Below are positions 32,501 to 42,761 of a stretch of DNA of 64,000 bases, piece after piece; within the stretch, counting starts at the first letter, position 1, and the number at the start of each line of letters is the position of its first letter. A program made the translations under genes and the position numbers. Source of the stretch: Closterium sp. Naga37s-1 (taxonomy: Eukaryota > Streptophyta > Zygnematophyceae > Desmidiales > Closteriaceae); contig CANJKZ010000108.1 in the NCBI GenBank assembly GCA_947471745.1, positions 1,217,001-1,281,000 on the forward strand, written 5' to 3'. A model generated the notes under the pieces. The model was not told the origin of the DNA. It was given only the letters and a program-made list of their open reading frames with translations, and did no database searches.

Positions 32501-35500
32501 GCTGCTCTTATAACCAACTGCTCGCACCTCATTCTGCTGGAGGAACTGCTCCTGGGTGAGGCCGATGAAGCCAGATATGGCACCACACTTCTCCCCCCCC
32601 TGCACTGTGTATGTTCCCTGCACCGCTGCTGCTGTGCTCGTTGACATCTCTGCCATGGGACGTGAGAGAGGAGATGTGCGGCATGCAAAACATAGGGATC
32701 TGTTACGTCTACCCTTCTCTGCGCTGATTACGTGCCCTGCACCGCTGCTGCACTGCTCGTAGACATCTCTGCCATGCCGAGGGATGGGACGTGCAATGTC
32801 AAACGTGGTCAGTGCTTAAGAATGGATCAGGGAAAGAAAGAAACAAAGGAGAAAATGAAAAGAAAAGAAAAGAAAGGAATAGAAAATAAAAGAAATGGTT
32901 GGGGGGCCAAAGGCACGAGAAGCTGCCATTCATTCATTCCCAACACTACATCTCCCTCGTACTCTCACTCTCGCCTCCCGCCTCCCCCATTTCCCTTTGG
33001 TTACCAGGCACGCAGGTGGTCTGGCCGGAGGCGAGCACGCTGGTCTTGTAGTTGGGCGGGCAGATGCCTTCTTGCCAGCCCCACTCTCCCCTCCCTCCTC
33101 CCAAAACATACAACGTTCCCCCTAGCCTCACCAGGAACGCATGTAATTTGGCCGGAGGCAAGAGTGCTGGTCTTGTAGTTGGGCGGGCAGAGGCACGAGT
33201 AACCGCCGTCGCCGCTGTTGATGCACTGCCCTACGACACACGGGTTGCTGGGCAGCACACTGCAGATGTCAACTGAAAAGGAAGGGTAAATGGGAGAGGG
33301 ATAATGAGGATTGGGGGGAATGAGACGGGATAGGCGATGATTACCGCTGTTGATGCACTGCCCTACGACGCACGGGTTGCTGGGAAGCACACTGCAGATG
33401 TCAACTGTGGGAGGGGACAAGGAGAAGGAGAGAGGAGTGGGGGAGTGAGAGCAGGTAACCGCAGCAGGGGTTGCTGGGCAGCACACAGCAGATGTCAACT
33501 GCATGGATTAGAAGCAGAATTCGTTTTTTTGTTAACCAGCTCATCCCGACCACCAAGTGCTGATGCACCTTCTCAAGCCTAGCCTCTGAGCAGCAAAACC
33601 ACGAAAGGATTCCAAGTGCCAAAGTACCCCAAGTGCCAAAGCACCCCAAGTGCCAAAGCACCCATCGAAGCCCACAAGGGACCGATCACTGATGGTGCAG
33701 GTGGGTGTGCCGTCGCGGTTGACAGCAACGTCTAGCAGGTCCGTGCTCATAGTGGAGTGGAGTAGCAGCAAAGCAGGTCCGTGCGCTCTCATCCCAAGAG
33801 CCAAAGCACAGCACAAGCCCAAAGGGAAAAAACACCACCCCTCCCATCCCACAACCGCCTGCTCACTGATGGTGCAGGTGGGTGTGCCGTCGCGGTTGAC
33901 AGCTGGCGCCAGCAGGTCCGTGCACTGACACGTGTACTTGCCGTTGTCGTCCACCACACACGTGCCTCCCCCACAGGGCGACGTGCCGCAGGGGTCCGTG
34001 CTCTGGCGGGCTGGCGGTAAGGGTGGAGAGAAGGGAAGGGGGAAAGGGTATTCCCTGACGCTTCTTGTCAATCACACACATGCCCCCCCCACAGGGCGAC
34101 GTGCCGCAGGGGTCCGTGCTCTGGCGGGCTGGCGAGATGGTATGGGTGGGGAGAGTAAGGAGGAGAAGGGGGGAATGTGGGAAAAGCGAGGGTAATGAGA
34201 GGGATTGAATTCTATTGCACCATCAGAATAAGCTAGAAAGAAAGAAAGAACAAACGAACGAAAGAAAGAAAGAAGGAAAGAGAAAACAAGACAGGAACAA
34301 GTAAAATCAAAGAAAAAAACAAGCACAAGGGGGTAAAAAGTGGAAATGGATGGTTCCCTCACCATTCACAACAGGGTACAGCCCGCGGTTGACCAGCATG
34401 CCGCACGTGCCAAACCGCACACTGACCAGCATCCCAACAGGGTAGAGCCTCTCTCAGACCCCACACTCACCATTCACAACGGGGTACAGCCCGCGGTTGA
34501 CCAGCATGCCACACGTGCCAAACGGCCTGCTCCTCTGCTGCACCAGTTAACCAGCGTGCCGGGCGGGGAAAGAGCCCCTCACTGTTCACAACAGGGCACA
34601 GCCCTCAGGCGCCTCACTCACCGTTCACAACAGGGCACAGCCCTCTCAGGCGCCTCACTCACCGTTCACAACAGGGCACAGCCCTCTCAGGCGCCTCACT
34701 CACCGTTCACAACAGGGCACAGCCCTCTCAGGCGCCTCACTCACCGTTCACAACAGGGCACAGCCCTCTCAGGCGCCTCACTCACCGTTCACAACAGGGC
34801 ACAGCCCTCTCAGGCGCCTCACTCACCGTTCACAACAGGGCACAGCCCTCTCAGGCGCCTCACTCACCGTTCACAACAGGGTACAGCCCTCTCAGGCGCC
34901 TCACTCACCGTTCACAACAGGGTACAGCCCTCTCAGGCGCCTCACTCACCGTTCACAACAGGGTACAGCCCGCGGTTGACCAGCATGCCGCACGTGCCGA
35001 ACGCATCCCCCTCCATGCGAATCCGCATGTACCCATTCTCCCCCCAGTTGGGCCCCCAGCTGTTCTTCAGAATGAAATAATTGCTCGCGCTGCCCGGCGC
35101 CTCATAGTGATACCCCACGGCCAGCATCACGTGGTCTAGAAGCCCCGTGTTGTTCGTCGCTGTGGCTGTCGCCCTCAACCCCTGGCCCTGCGTGTCCCCC
35201 CACACCTCCCCCACGGGGCTGTAGCACTTCAAGCCCTCGTATATGCCCTCCTGTGAGGGGAGGGAGGCAGGGAGGGAGGCAGGGAGGGATGCAGGGAGGG
35301 AGGGAGGGACGGGGGGGGAGGAGAGGTTCAGAATGAACCAGAATGAAGTAGTTCTCCCAGCTGCCCGGCGCCTCATAGTGATACCCCACGGCCAGCATCA
35401 CGTGGTCCAGAAGGCCCGTGTTGTTCGTGGCTGTCGCCGTTGCTCTGAACCCGTTGTCCTGTGTGTCCCCAATGACCTCCCCCACGGGGCTGTAGCAGTT

Positions 35501-38500
35501 TAAGCCCTCGTATATGCCCTCCTGTGAAGGGAGAGAGGGGGGGAGGGAGGGAGGCAAGGAGGAAGGGTGGGCGACCTGTGTGTCCCGAACGACCTCCCCC
35601 ACAGGGCTGTAGCAGTTCAAGCCCTCGTATATGCCTTCCTATGAGGGGAGAGAGGGAGGGAGGAAAGGGGAGAGGGTTGGAGGGCGGGAGGGAGAGAGGG
35701 TGGGGAGGGTGGGGAGGATGGGAGGGAGGGAGGGAGTGTGGGACGGGGGAGGGAAGAGGGGTTGAAGCCTTCAAAGACTCAGCGTCAGCAGCAGCAGCAG
35801 CAGCAGCAGCAGCGGCGGCGGCGGCGACGGCGGCGGCGGCGGCAGCAGCAGCAGCAGCAGCGGCAGCAGCAGCAGCAGCGGCAGCAGCAGCAGCAGCGGC
35901 GCGGCAGCAGGAGCAGCAGCGGCGCGGCAGCAGGAGCAGTAGCAGCGGCAGTGGCAGCGGCAGCATCAGCAGCAGCAACTCACCGAGTAGTCAATAAAGT
36001 CTTGGGAGGAGGCGCGGATGGTGACGATGACGGGCTGCTTCTGCAGCGCGAGAATGAGCCCCAGCGGCCCCGGTAGAGGCACCTGCTCGTACATGGTGAT
36101 GTTGAAGAAGTCCTGCGAGCGGTGGAGAGGGGTGGTGAGGGGTGGTAGGGAAGAGAAAGAACACTGTAAGGAAGAGGGAGCATTGGCCAGCCGCCAGCCC
36201 CAGCGGCCCCGGCAGTGGCACTTGCTCGTACATGGTGATGTTGAAGAATTCCTGAGAGCGGTGGAGAGGGGTGAGGGGGGGTAAGGGAGAGAAAGCGCGT
36301 GTAAGGAAGAGAGAGCATTGGGCAGCTCCAGCGGCCCCGGGGCAGAGGCACCTGCTCGTGCAGAGCAGAGCTGGGTGAGGAAGTGGGAGCTTGATACAAT
36401 TGATTTAGGGGCGAGGGGCGAGGGGCCTGGAAGCCATGTGGCTAGCTACCAGGCACCTGCTCGTGCAGAGCAGAGGCGGGTGAGGGGCCTGGTATCCATG
36501 TGGCACTGCCGGTAGACCGTAGAGGCATCCCATCCATCCATCCATCCCCCACCCACCCATCTCTCTCACCGTATCCTTGTTAACGCTGCACTTGCCGCTG
36601 GCCCCCGTGTAAGCATATCCCGCCTCGTCCTGCAGCCTGCTCTTAGCGGCATACTGCAGGGCCGCCTTGGGATACCGAGGTGAATTTTAAGTCGACTGAA
36701 AACTCACCGTATCCTTATTCACGCTGCACTTGCCGCTGGCCCCTGTGTAGGCATATCCCGCCTCATCCTGCAGCCCAATCTTCGCCGCATACTGCAGGGC
36801 CGCCTCGGGGTACCCCCCCCGGCACGAGGCAGCAGCGCCAGTGCAGTCCACCAGCTGCTGCACCGACAGGCTCATCCCGCTGGGGAACACATCATCGTCC
36901 GTCTCTTTGAGCTTCGCATACGCGCCCTGAATCGCCCGCGCCGCCGCGTACGCCCAGCAGGAACCTGGGATAGGGGGAGGGAGGATGGGAAGGGAGGTGG
37001 GGGTATTGTGGCATTCGAAGGGGTAGCAGCAGGAGCTTCGCATACGCGCCCTGAATCGCCCGTGCTGCCGCGTACGCCCAGCAGGAGCCTGGGAGGGGTT
37101 TGATGGCATGCGGGCCCAAGTCAATGAAGTCAATGACCGCCCACAAGTCAACAACACTTCGACAGTAGTCAAAACAGGTCAACAGAAGTCGACGCGGGTC
37201 AACAGAAGTCAATGCGGGTCAACAGAACTCAATGCCAGTCAACAGAAGACAATGGCGGTCAAGAAAAGTCAACTCCGGTCAACAGAACTCAACGCCGGTC
37301 AACAGAAGTCAATGCGGGTCAACGGCAGCCAACAGCACGCACCGCAGTTGCCCTGGTCGAAATCGTCTTCAGGGAAATACTTGCTGTAGTCCACGCTCTT
37401 CTTGAAATCCCACGTGAGCTTCCGAGAGGCGGGGTCGAGTGTGAGACCCACGGTGAGGTAGCGCGAGACGGTGTTGAGATTGGGCAGCTTGGCAGGATTG
37501 AGTTCCTTGGTCGTGGGGGGAACGTAGCCCAGACTGCGGTCTGGCGGTTGGGGGAAGGGCGCAGGGAGTAAGGGATTGGGGGAGGAGCAGGGAGAGAAGA
37601 GGGCTTTGTGTGAGCAAACATGGCAGCAGCAGCGGTTCAGGCGACAGCTGAGCTTGTGGGAGGTGGGGTCGAGTGTGAGACCCACGGTGAGGTAGCGCGA
37701 GACGGTGTTGAGATTGGGCAGCTTGGCGAGTTCCTTGGTGGTGGGGGGAACGTAGCCCAGACTGCGGTCTGACAGGAGAGGGCAGAGGGTTTTGAGGGAG
37801 GGAAGAGCAGAAGAGAAGACGGTGCGAGACGGTGTTGAGATTGGGCAGCTTGGCGCGGTCCTTGGTGGTGGGGGGGACGTATCCCAGACTGCGGTCTGGC
37901 GGCGGGCAGAGGGGAGGCACAGCGAGAGAAGAGGGAGATAAGAGGGATGGTGTAAGCACACGCAGCTTGGCCAGGTCCTTGGTCGTGGGGGGGACGTATC
38001 CCAGACTGCGGTCTGGCGGCGGGCAGAGGGCAGAGGGGCGTGTATCCTACTAGACTGCGGTCCTTGTGAGCGATTAGTGAAAATTCTCAGTCTGACGATA
38101 GAGGGGGAGAGGAGGGGCAGGGGGATGAGGGTAGCGCGGGAGGAGGAAGGAGAGTGAGGAGGAGGCGAGTGAGAATTCACTTCCCAAGCACCTTACCAGC
38201 AAGAACTCAGGTTCAACCTAAGAACCGGTAAACCATGCCCTTCACCTCATTCCACCGCACTCCACCCATCGTTGCGCCCCCGCGTGACTCTCACTCACCA
38301 ACGGTTGTGCCGTGTGCGCTGCTCCCCTTGCTCGTCCCGCGCCCCTTCCCTCCGCCTCCTGCCGCCTGCTGAATCAGCTTCTGCACGCGCTTCCTCACCG
38401 TCGCGAGCCACTGGCGCGCCGCTGCGGCGAACGCGTCTTTAGTTAAGTACGAGGCGCGTTCGGGCGGCTTGCCGACGCCCGTCAGGTCCGCGGCGCCCAT

Positions 38501-39485
38501 CAGCGGCGCGAGGGCTTTAATCTCCGCACGTGTCTTCGCGTCCACCGCCAGCGCCGAGAGGTCCGATGCCGACGCGCCAGCTGTCGCGTCGACAGACGTC
38601 GCGGTAACGGCGGAGTCCGCGTTTGTCGCTGTATCGAGTGTGTCTGTAATGAGGACGCGCACGCGGACGCGCACGCGTACGCGCACGCGGGAGATGGGGC
38701 CAGGGGCGGGGCGAGGGAGGGAAAGAAGAAATTGGAGGAGGGAGGAAGGAGGAGCGGAGGAAGTGGTAAGAAACAAGCGCCATAGGGTTTGTAACATTTC
38801 AAGGTCTGGGGCCTGGGTTTGGCGCGGTGCCGTGTGGTACCACGGGGTGTCACGTGGTGACATGCGCTGCAATGCGGTGCAGCACGAAACTCGGTGCTAG
38901 ATGTGATGACCAGTCTCGGAGTCACAGTGCGCTGACCGGATCAACGCCGCGTTGAAAGGAGCGTTCCGCCATGCGGGGAAAAAAAAGGCATGCTGCGCGC
39001 TGATGGAGAAAAACCGGCGTGATACGTTTGCTTGGAGAGAAAGACAACTTGCTCCAGGAAATGATGCTCCGATGTGGGCTGCTTGCTGCCGCGCTGACGG
39101 CTGCTACCCTGTCGCCGTCGTCCATCACAAAATTGTTCGCCCCTACTAGTATGTACATAGAGGTTCTGCTATATTGTAGATACAGAGCTATATAGAGTAC
39201 ATTTAATATAGCGGAACCTATAAGTACCTATATATGACATAGTACGGGGGCCAAACAATTTTGGGATGTCCACCGTTTCTAACCGTCGCCCACCGTCTCC
39301 TTCCCAACTCCAAACGGAGCGGGTTCAGCCTTCATTTCAACCAAGCGAGACACGTCAGCCTCATGTCAGCATGATAGGCCGCTTACCTATCCGCCGGGCA
39401 GCGGCGGCGGGGGCGACAGTGATGATCAGTAAGACTGCTACTAGTCGAAGCGAGTGGGTTGGAAACGCCGAGCCGCGACAATCCA
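29554..39485 (-). CDS. Gene B: secreted papain-like protease with two EGF and four LysM modules
   Basis: Thirteen exons (complement): 39386..39485, 38299..38643, 37343..37540, 36708..36964, 35984..36112, 34950..35250, 33867..34010, 33132..33272, 32528..32649, 32027..32122, 30858..30965, 30445..30633, 29554..29775. They total 2352 nt in one frame, 783 aa. Same build as gene A: signal peptide (LRLVAVLLIITVAPAAA), unrecognised conserved region, papain domain with Cys217, His383 and Asn406, EGF modules STDPCGTSPCGGGTC and IDICSVLPSNPCVVG, and four LysM modules. Exon 7 starts at the first of two acceptors 8 nt apart; that choice keeps frame. Intron 10 contains a copia relic and the last intron a TRIM relic. 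It is the middle of three direct repeats, with A to the left and the MULE and C to the right. Confidence 0.85.
29918..30140 (-). mobile_element. TRIM retrotransposon relic in last intron of gene B
   Basis: One LTR of about 130 bp starting TGTTGGCCC, then the short internal region ending in the primer site (reverse complement of TGGTATCAGAGCC). No second LTR is seen, so it is a broken fossil. It stands at the same place, with similar flanks, as the complete-looking TRIM in gene C. Confidence 0.65.
30185..30311 (-). repeat. Copy of the exon 12 3' half followed by a palindrome
   Basis: Minus-strand SWFSLYRLNPGVNCDSLGTLTSLTP relic with donor, bounded at 30294..30311 by TTTTGAG-TCGG-CTCAAAA and then another short CCCTACCAG copy junction. 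Confidence 0.75.
31036..31284 (-). repeat. Two copies of the exon 11 start
   Basis: 31045-31082 and 31250-31280 repeat the ADAAAKSCDPI segment (GGGATCACAGCTCTTTGCT on the plus strand). The intact exon is 30858..30965. Confidence 0.7.
31285..31660 (+). mobile_element. Ty1/copia RNase H fragment, fossil
   Basis: Reads like the RNase H end of copia pol: VQSPNEEQVATGLRVTKYLG, then LIVFFDSSWALGPEDLTCV, RGFIYCVGEGTTIERAT, and finally AICEVVWQQRLLAELG. It lies in intron 10 of gene B, antisense to the gene, without LTRs. It is broken and old. Confidence 0.7.
31846..32026 (-). repeat. Exon 10 donor minisatellite in gene B
   Basis: Degenerate 20-bp units of ACATGTAACGCACCTGNNTG next to the exon 10 donor, parallel to 20553-20777 and 48350-48698. 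Confidence 0.85.
32195..32527 (-). repeat. Copies of exon 10 start and exon 9 end with two palindromes
   Basis: 32200-32244 encodes GLDCDNLKAGQVLN; 32430-32515 holds repeats of the exon 9 end (CTCATTCTGCAGCAG). TTGAG-GCGC-CTCAAAA at 32298..32315 and TTTTGAGGCGTCAAAA at 32419..32434 lie between them. Confidence 0.75.
33000..33068 (-). repeat. Copy of the exon 8 3' half
   Basis: Minus-strand ICPPNYKTSVLASGQTTCVPG with donor, downstream of the intact exon 33132..33272. Confidence 0.75.
33340..33500 (-). repeat. Two copies of the exon 8 start
   Basis: 33345-33402 and 33462-33500 encode VDICSVLPSNPCVVGQCINSG and VDICCVLPSNPCCG after CAG acceptors. Confidence 0.75.
33675..33790 (-). repeat. Copy of the exon 7 3' end
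   Basis: Minus-strand TDLLDVAVNRDGTPTCTIS with donor; a second piece with GGTCCGTGCNCTC lies at 33775-33790. Confidence 0.75.
34066..34135 (-). repeat. Copy of the exon 7 start
   Basis: Minus-strand ARQSTDPCGTSPCGGGMCVI with the acceptor, upstream of exon 33867..34010. The same motif is repeated in gene C at 50700-50895. Confidence 0.75.
34365..34949 (-). repeat. Array of about ten exon 6 3' ends with donors
   Basis: Two longer copies (MLVNRGLYPVVNG) near 34365-34405 and 34468-34520, then nine units of about 41 bp containing CACTCACCGTTCACAACAGG. These repeat the exon 6 end and GTGAGT donor up to the intact exon at 34950. Confidence 0.9.
35340..35660 (-). repeat. Two copies of exon 6 5' parts
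   Basis: 35345-35521 encodes EGIYEGLNCYSPVGEVIGDTQ through LLDHVMLAVGYHYEAPGSWENYF; 35585-35640 repeats EGLNCYSPVGEVV. The first lacks the Asn active-site block. Confidence 0.8.
35785..35970 (+). repeat. CAG/CGG trinucleotide repeat in gene B intron 5
   Basis: About 60 imperfect CAG, CGG and GGCGGC triplets immediately downstream of exon 5 in gene orientation. The alanine- and glutamine-rich frames are by-products. Confidence 0.92.
36175..36480 (-). repeat. Copies of the exon 5 start
   Basis: 36183-36260 encodes EFFNITMYEQVPLPGPLGL; shorter EQVPLP pieces lie at 36335-36355 and 36450-36470. Confidence 0.75.
36565..36702 (-). repeat. Copy of the exon 4 3' half and palindrome
   Basis: 36570-36675 encodes KAALQYAAKSRLQDEAGYAYTGASGKCSVNKDT with a donor. 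TTTTAAG-TCGA-CTGAAAA (36685..36702) lies between this copy and the real exon 4 donor at 36707. Confidence 0.85.
37030..37092 (-). repeat. Copy of the exon 4 start
   Basis: Minus-strand GSCWAYAAARAIQGAYAKL after a CCCAG acceptor, with the active-site Cys. Confidence 0.8.
37109..37335 (-). repeat. GTCAAC array (TTGAC repeats), gene B intron 3
   Basis: About 15 GTCAA(C/T) units spaced 8-14 bp between exon 3 and exon 4, like the arrays in A, C and D. Confidence 0.85.
37640..38060 (-). repeat. Three copies of the exon 3 start
   Basis: Copies at 37650-37769, 37825-37900 and 37965-38016 encode DRSLGYVPPTTK(E/D)LAKLPNLNTVSRYLTVGLTLD to varying extents, each with a CAG acceptor. Confidence 0.85.
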
Positions 39486-40604
39486 TCGTGTCAGAAGCCG
39501 CAAACCTAGTCCCGCGCCGCTGTCGTGCGGGATGCGCAAGTTTGGCTTACTATGCAGACACGTCAGCGGAAGCGAAATGCAGACGGGAAAGGACTGTCGA
39601 CCTTACGTCCGTCGCCGAATCAGGACCTAGCGTCCGTCGCCGTGAAAAAAATATAACGAGGCTGGTTATGCTTGTACTGACGCGTAGCCTCGTGTAATCG
39701 TGCGCGATTCACGCTTCTATGGCGGCTCGTTTCGCGCGACGTGTGATGACAATTACCGAGGAGGAATTACTTAAGCGAAGCCTTTGAGAGGTGGACTACT
39801 CGTACGCAATATCGATCGGCGTGCGAATATAAAGACATCCAAACTTGTAAGGAGCGACACCTTGAGTAAACCCTGGCTACTGTACCTCAATCAGATTTAT
39901 ACCACTTCACCTGCGACTACTTTCCCCTAACTATCGTACGGAACTCCTTGCCGCTCGAGCCGTGTTGTACTTCGTAGTACAGTTCTGCAGACCCCCCTAA
40001 GTTCAGGACTCAGAACGTACTTCATTTCGCGGTACAGTAGGGCAGAGTGACAGTAGTACAGTTCTGCAGACCCCCCTAAGTTGTGCCGCAGAGTAGGGAG
40101 AGTGACAGAAGCGAGCCCTGCGGCGGCATGGCAGAACAGTGGGCCGGCTGGCCGCGTCCTCCGCAAACACCAAACGTGGGGTCAGCTCGGGGCTCTCAGG
40201 TAGGAGAAATTTGACGAAAACAGCGGTCCGCTCGCGCTCGCTCTGCGAGCGAGTTGCGCCAGGTGAAGGCGCAGACATGCAGTGAGGACCTGGACTTCTT
40301 TTTTGGGCCTGAGTCGGTTGTTTTGTCTGTTACGCGTGGCACGATAATGCTTCGCGAACTCGTAACGGTTCATGAGTCGTCACAGACGGACAATTCAATA
40401 CCACGAGTGGATCGTGCAGTTACGCGTTCAACACGGTAATGATCCGTAAAACATCACGATTGGTCATGAAGGTCACAGCTGTTTTAGGTGCAGAATGTAA
40501 ACCACTTTTATTCTGATGCTTCTCTACTGTAGTCAGCTTATAATCCACTAACAAAATATAGGGTGTACCAAAAGTGATCAGCCGATGAAAAAAAATAAAA
40601 ATGT
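39486..40604. other. Gene B upstream region and MULE left flank
   Basis: 39486 to about 40290 resembles the region upstream of gene C (58345 to about 59160), sharing GCATGGCAGAACAG and a CTCGCTCTGCGAG palindrome, so it is part of the duplicated unit. 39990-40085 is a 60-bp tandem duplication (CAGTTCTGCAGACCCCCCTA). About 40300-40604 is unassigned, possibly the MULE end. Confidence 0.5.
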
Positions 40605-41588
40605 TTACCAACCCTCCCCCGACCCATCCCCCACCTCGTCTTCCTGCACCTCCTCCCGTGACTCTGCCTGCGGTCCCCCCTGAGGGTATCCACCATACTT
40701 CCACTTGCACTTCAGACGGTTGTGCCCCAGCTCCCGGCACCTCCCGCAACGATACGCATGGGGTGCTGTCTCCACACGAGTGTGGTCCTCCTGGCGGCCA
40801 ACCCTGGTCAAGACAAGAGATGGCGCATCACAAACCCCAGCCGGAGCTTTGGGCACCTCTCTTATGAATCTGTCAATGCAAGTCCCCAACACCACTGGTG
40901 CGTAGGTCATGCGGAGATTGTGTGTGGTGTAGTAGTCTGAGACGAGGATCTCGGGGCACCTCTTCTTGATAATACACATGGCAACAGCGTGAGCACACGG
41001 AAACTGGTATTCTTGCCAATTACCACACTCACAAGCCCGGGCGACAAGGTTGACATTGTAGCTCCGCCACTCTGTCTCGTGCTCCCCTCCACGGGTCTGG
41101 ATCGTCCCGAAATCCCGAGTCCCCCCAAGAAACCAGTAACCCTGGCACCTGTTGATCTTGATCTGCATGCGGGTCGCAGCTGCTGGCGTGAGATGCTCGT
41201 CGCGTTGCATGGCCATCTCGTGTCGCTCAACCCACTTCTCCTGAAACCAGTCCCACAAGGACGCGAGCAGGTAGGTTGGAGGCAGCATCCTTATGCGTCG
41301 TACATCACCGTTGAGTGTCTCCGCAGCATTGCTCGTGTAGATGCCAAAGCGCCGTGTGACGGCAAAAAGCCGAGCCCAATGGAGGAGCTGGATTCCGCCA
41401 ATGCGGTACGTGGACCCCTTCCTGTTGCGGTGGAAACCTGTCTGCACATAAATACCCCCTTCGTCATCGCCTTCGGCCCCCCCGGCCTCCCCGTCCACGT
41501 CCTCTAACCCAGGTTCATCCGCATCAGCGTGAAGCAGATCTCCATGCCTCCCAGTGTCTGGCCATGGCAGCGCAAGCACGTCTGCCAA
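40605..41588 (-). CDS. MULE transposase, C-terminal part
   Basis: 327-codon open frame. From about residue 50 (YVQTGFHRNRKGSTYRIGG) it continues the transposase: LLHWARLFAVTRRFGIYTSNAAETLNG holds the third catalytic residue, followed by the SWIM finger and a zinc knuckle. The first 45 acidic residues are probably not coding if an intron ends near 41440. Confidence 0.75.
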   Translation of the reverse strand: MADVLALPWPDTGRHGDLLHADADEPGLEDVDGEAGGAEGDDEGGIYVQTGFHRNRKGSTYRIGGIQLLHWARLFAVTRRFGIYTSNAAETLNGDVRRIRMLPPTYLLASLWDWFQEKWVERHEMAMQRDEHLTPAAATRMQIKINRCQGYWFLGGTRDFGTIQTRGGEHETEWRSYNVNLVARACECGNWQEYQFPCAHAVAMCIIKKRCPEILVSDYYTTHNLRMTYAPVVLGTCIDRFIREVPKAPAGVCDAPSLVLTRVGRQEDHTRVETAPHAYRCGRCRELGHNRLKCKWKYGGYPQGGPQAESREEVQEDEVGDGSGEGW

Positions 41589-42239
41589 TCCCGCGTGCAG
41601 CTAGTCCTCCTCGTCCAGTGCTGTCGATCGCCAGTCGTGGCCCCGCCGTGCACCCGCTGGCCCACGGTTGACCCCTGTGTTGATAGTCGCGGGTGTGTAC
41701 CCTTCGCGTGCCCTCTGGAGCAGTGCATCCACGTCGAACGGTACCCTCCCTCGTTCTGCCGGCCCCAAACCTTCCTCCATTGACCCACCAGGTGAGCCAG
41801 TGTCCATCTCATCGTTCGTGGCTAAACCCGAGCCACCTGCCCCTGCTCGCCCAGAACTCACACCAGGCTCGTGCAGTCCGCCGTCGACCCCTACTGCACC
41901 GTTGCTGTCGCCGCGCCCATATCCCACCCTGTTCGCAAAACCCACGGTGAATCCTTCTCCTCTTGTTAATACAGGGGGGCCCATGCCAATGCCCGCATAT
42001 CGTGTCGCACGACCGAGTCCAAGTCCCATCCCCCCCAAGCCCAAGCTCCTCAACGTTTCCAAGTGTCTCAGACCCGAGACCAGTTCTGCTCCCGGAACCC
42101 AACCCGAGACCCCCAAGGGTCGTTCCCACGCCCCTATGTCCACCTCCCCTACCGGCTCCAATGTGCCCAGCCCCGCCGCCAGCTCCCCTCCCGCCGCCCA
42201 GCCCGACACCCCCAAGGGTTGCTCCCATCCCTGTCCCAA

Positions 42240-42620
42240 GGTGCACGCCTCCCCTCCTGGTTCCAACCCCCACGCCCCCAAGTCCACCTCCGCTCCCGGC
42301 TCCAAGATGCACAGCCCCAAGTCCACCTCCCCTCCCGGTTCCACCCCCCACGCCCCCAAGTCCACCTCCGCTCCCGGCTCCAAGATGCACAGCCCCAAGT
42401 CCACCTCCCCTCCCGGTTCCAACCCCCACGCCCCCAAGTCCACCTCCGCTCCCGGCTCCAAGATGCACAGCCCCAAGTCCACCTCCCCTCCCGGTTCCAA
42501 CCCCCACGCCCCCAAGTCCACCTCCGCTCCCGGCTCCAAGATGCACAGCCCCAAGTCCACCTCCCCTCCCGGTTCCAACCCCCACGCCCCCCAGTCCACC
42601 TCCGCTCCCGGCTCCAAGAT
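42240..42620 (-). repeat. 78-bp tandem repeat inside the MULE
   Basis: About five copies of a 78-bp unit marked by CAAGATGCACAGCCCCAAG. Since 78 is a multiple of three, several frames on both strands stay open through it, giving Gly- or Pro-rich apparent proteins. Confidence 0.9.
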
Positions 42621-42761
42621 GCCCAGCCCCGCCGCCAGCTCCCCAAAGGCCAGGTCCCCCCACGCCTCCAAGCCCTCCGCCCATGAGGATAGCACCAGCA
42701 GGCGCTCCTAGACCCGTGACCCCCGGCTCTGCTCCCATACTCGAACCCAGGCCAACACCAC

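Noticed and set aside
34600-34949. CRISPR-like array of direct repeats with spacers
   Set aside because: Eukaryotic intron setting; the units are exon 6 ends with donors and have no unique spacers.
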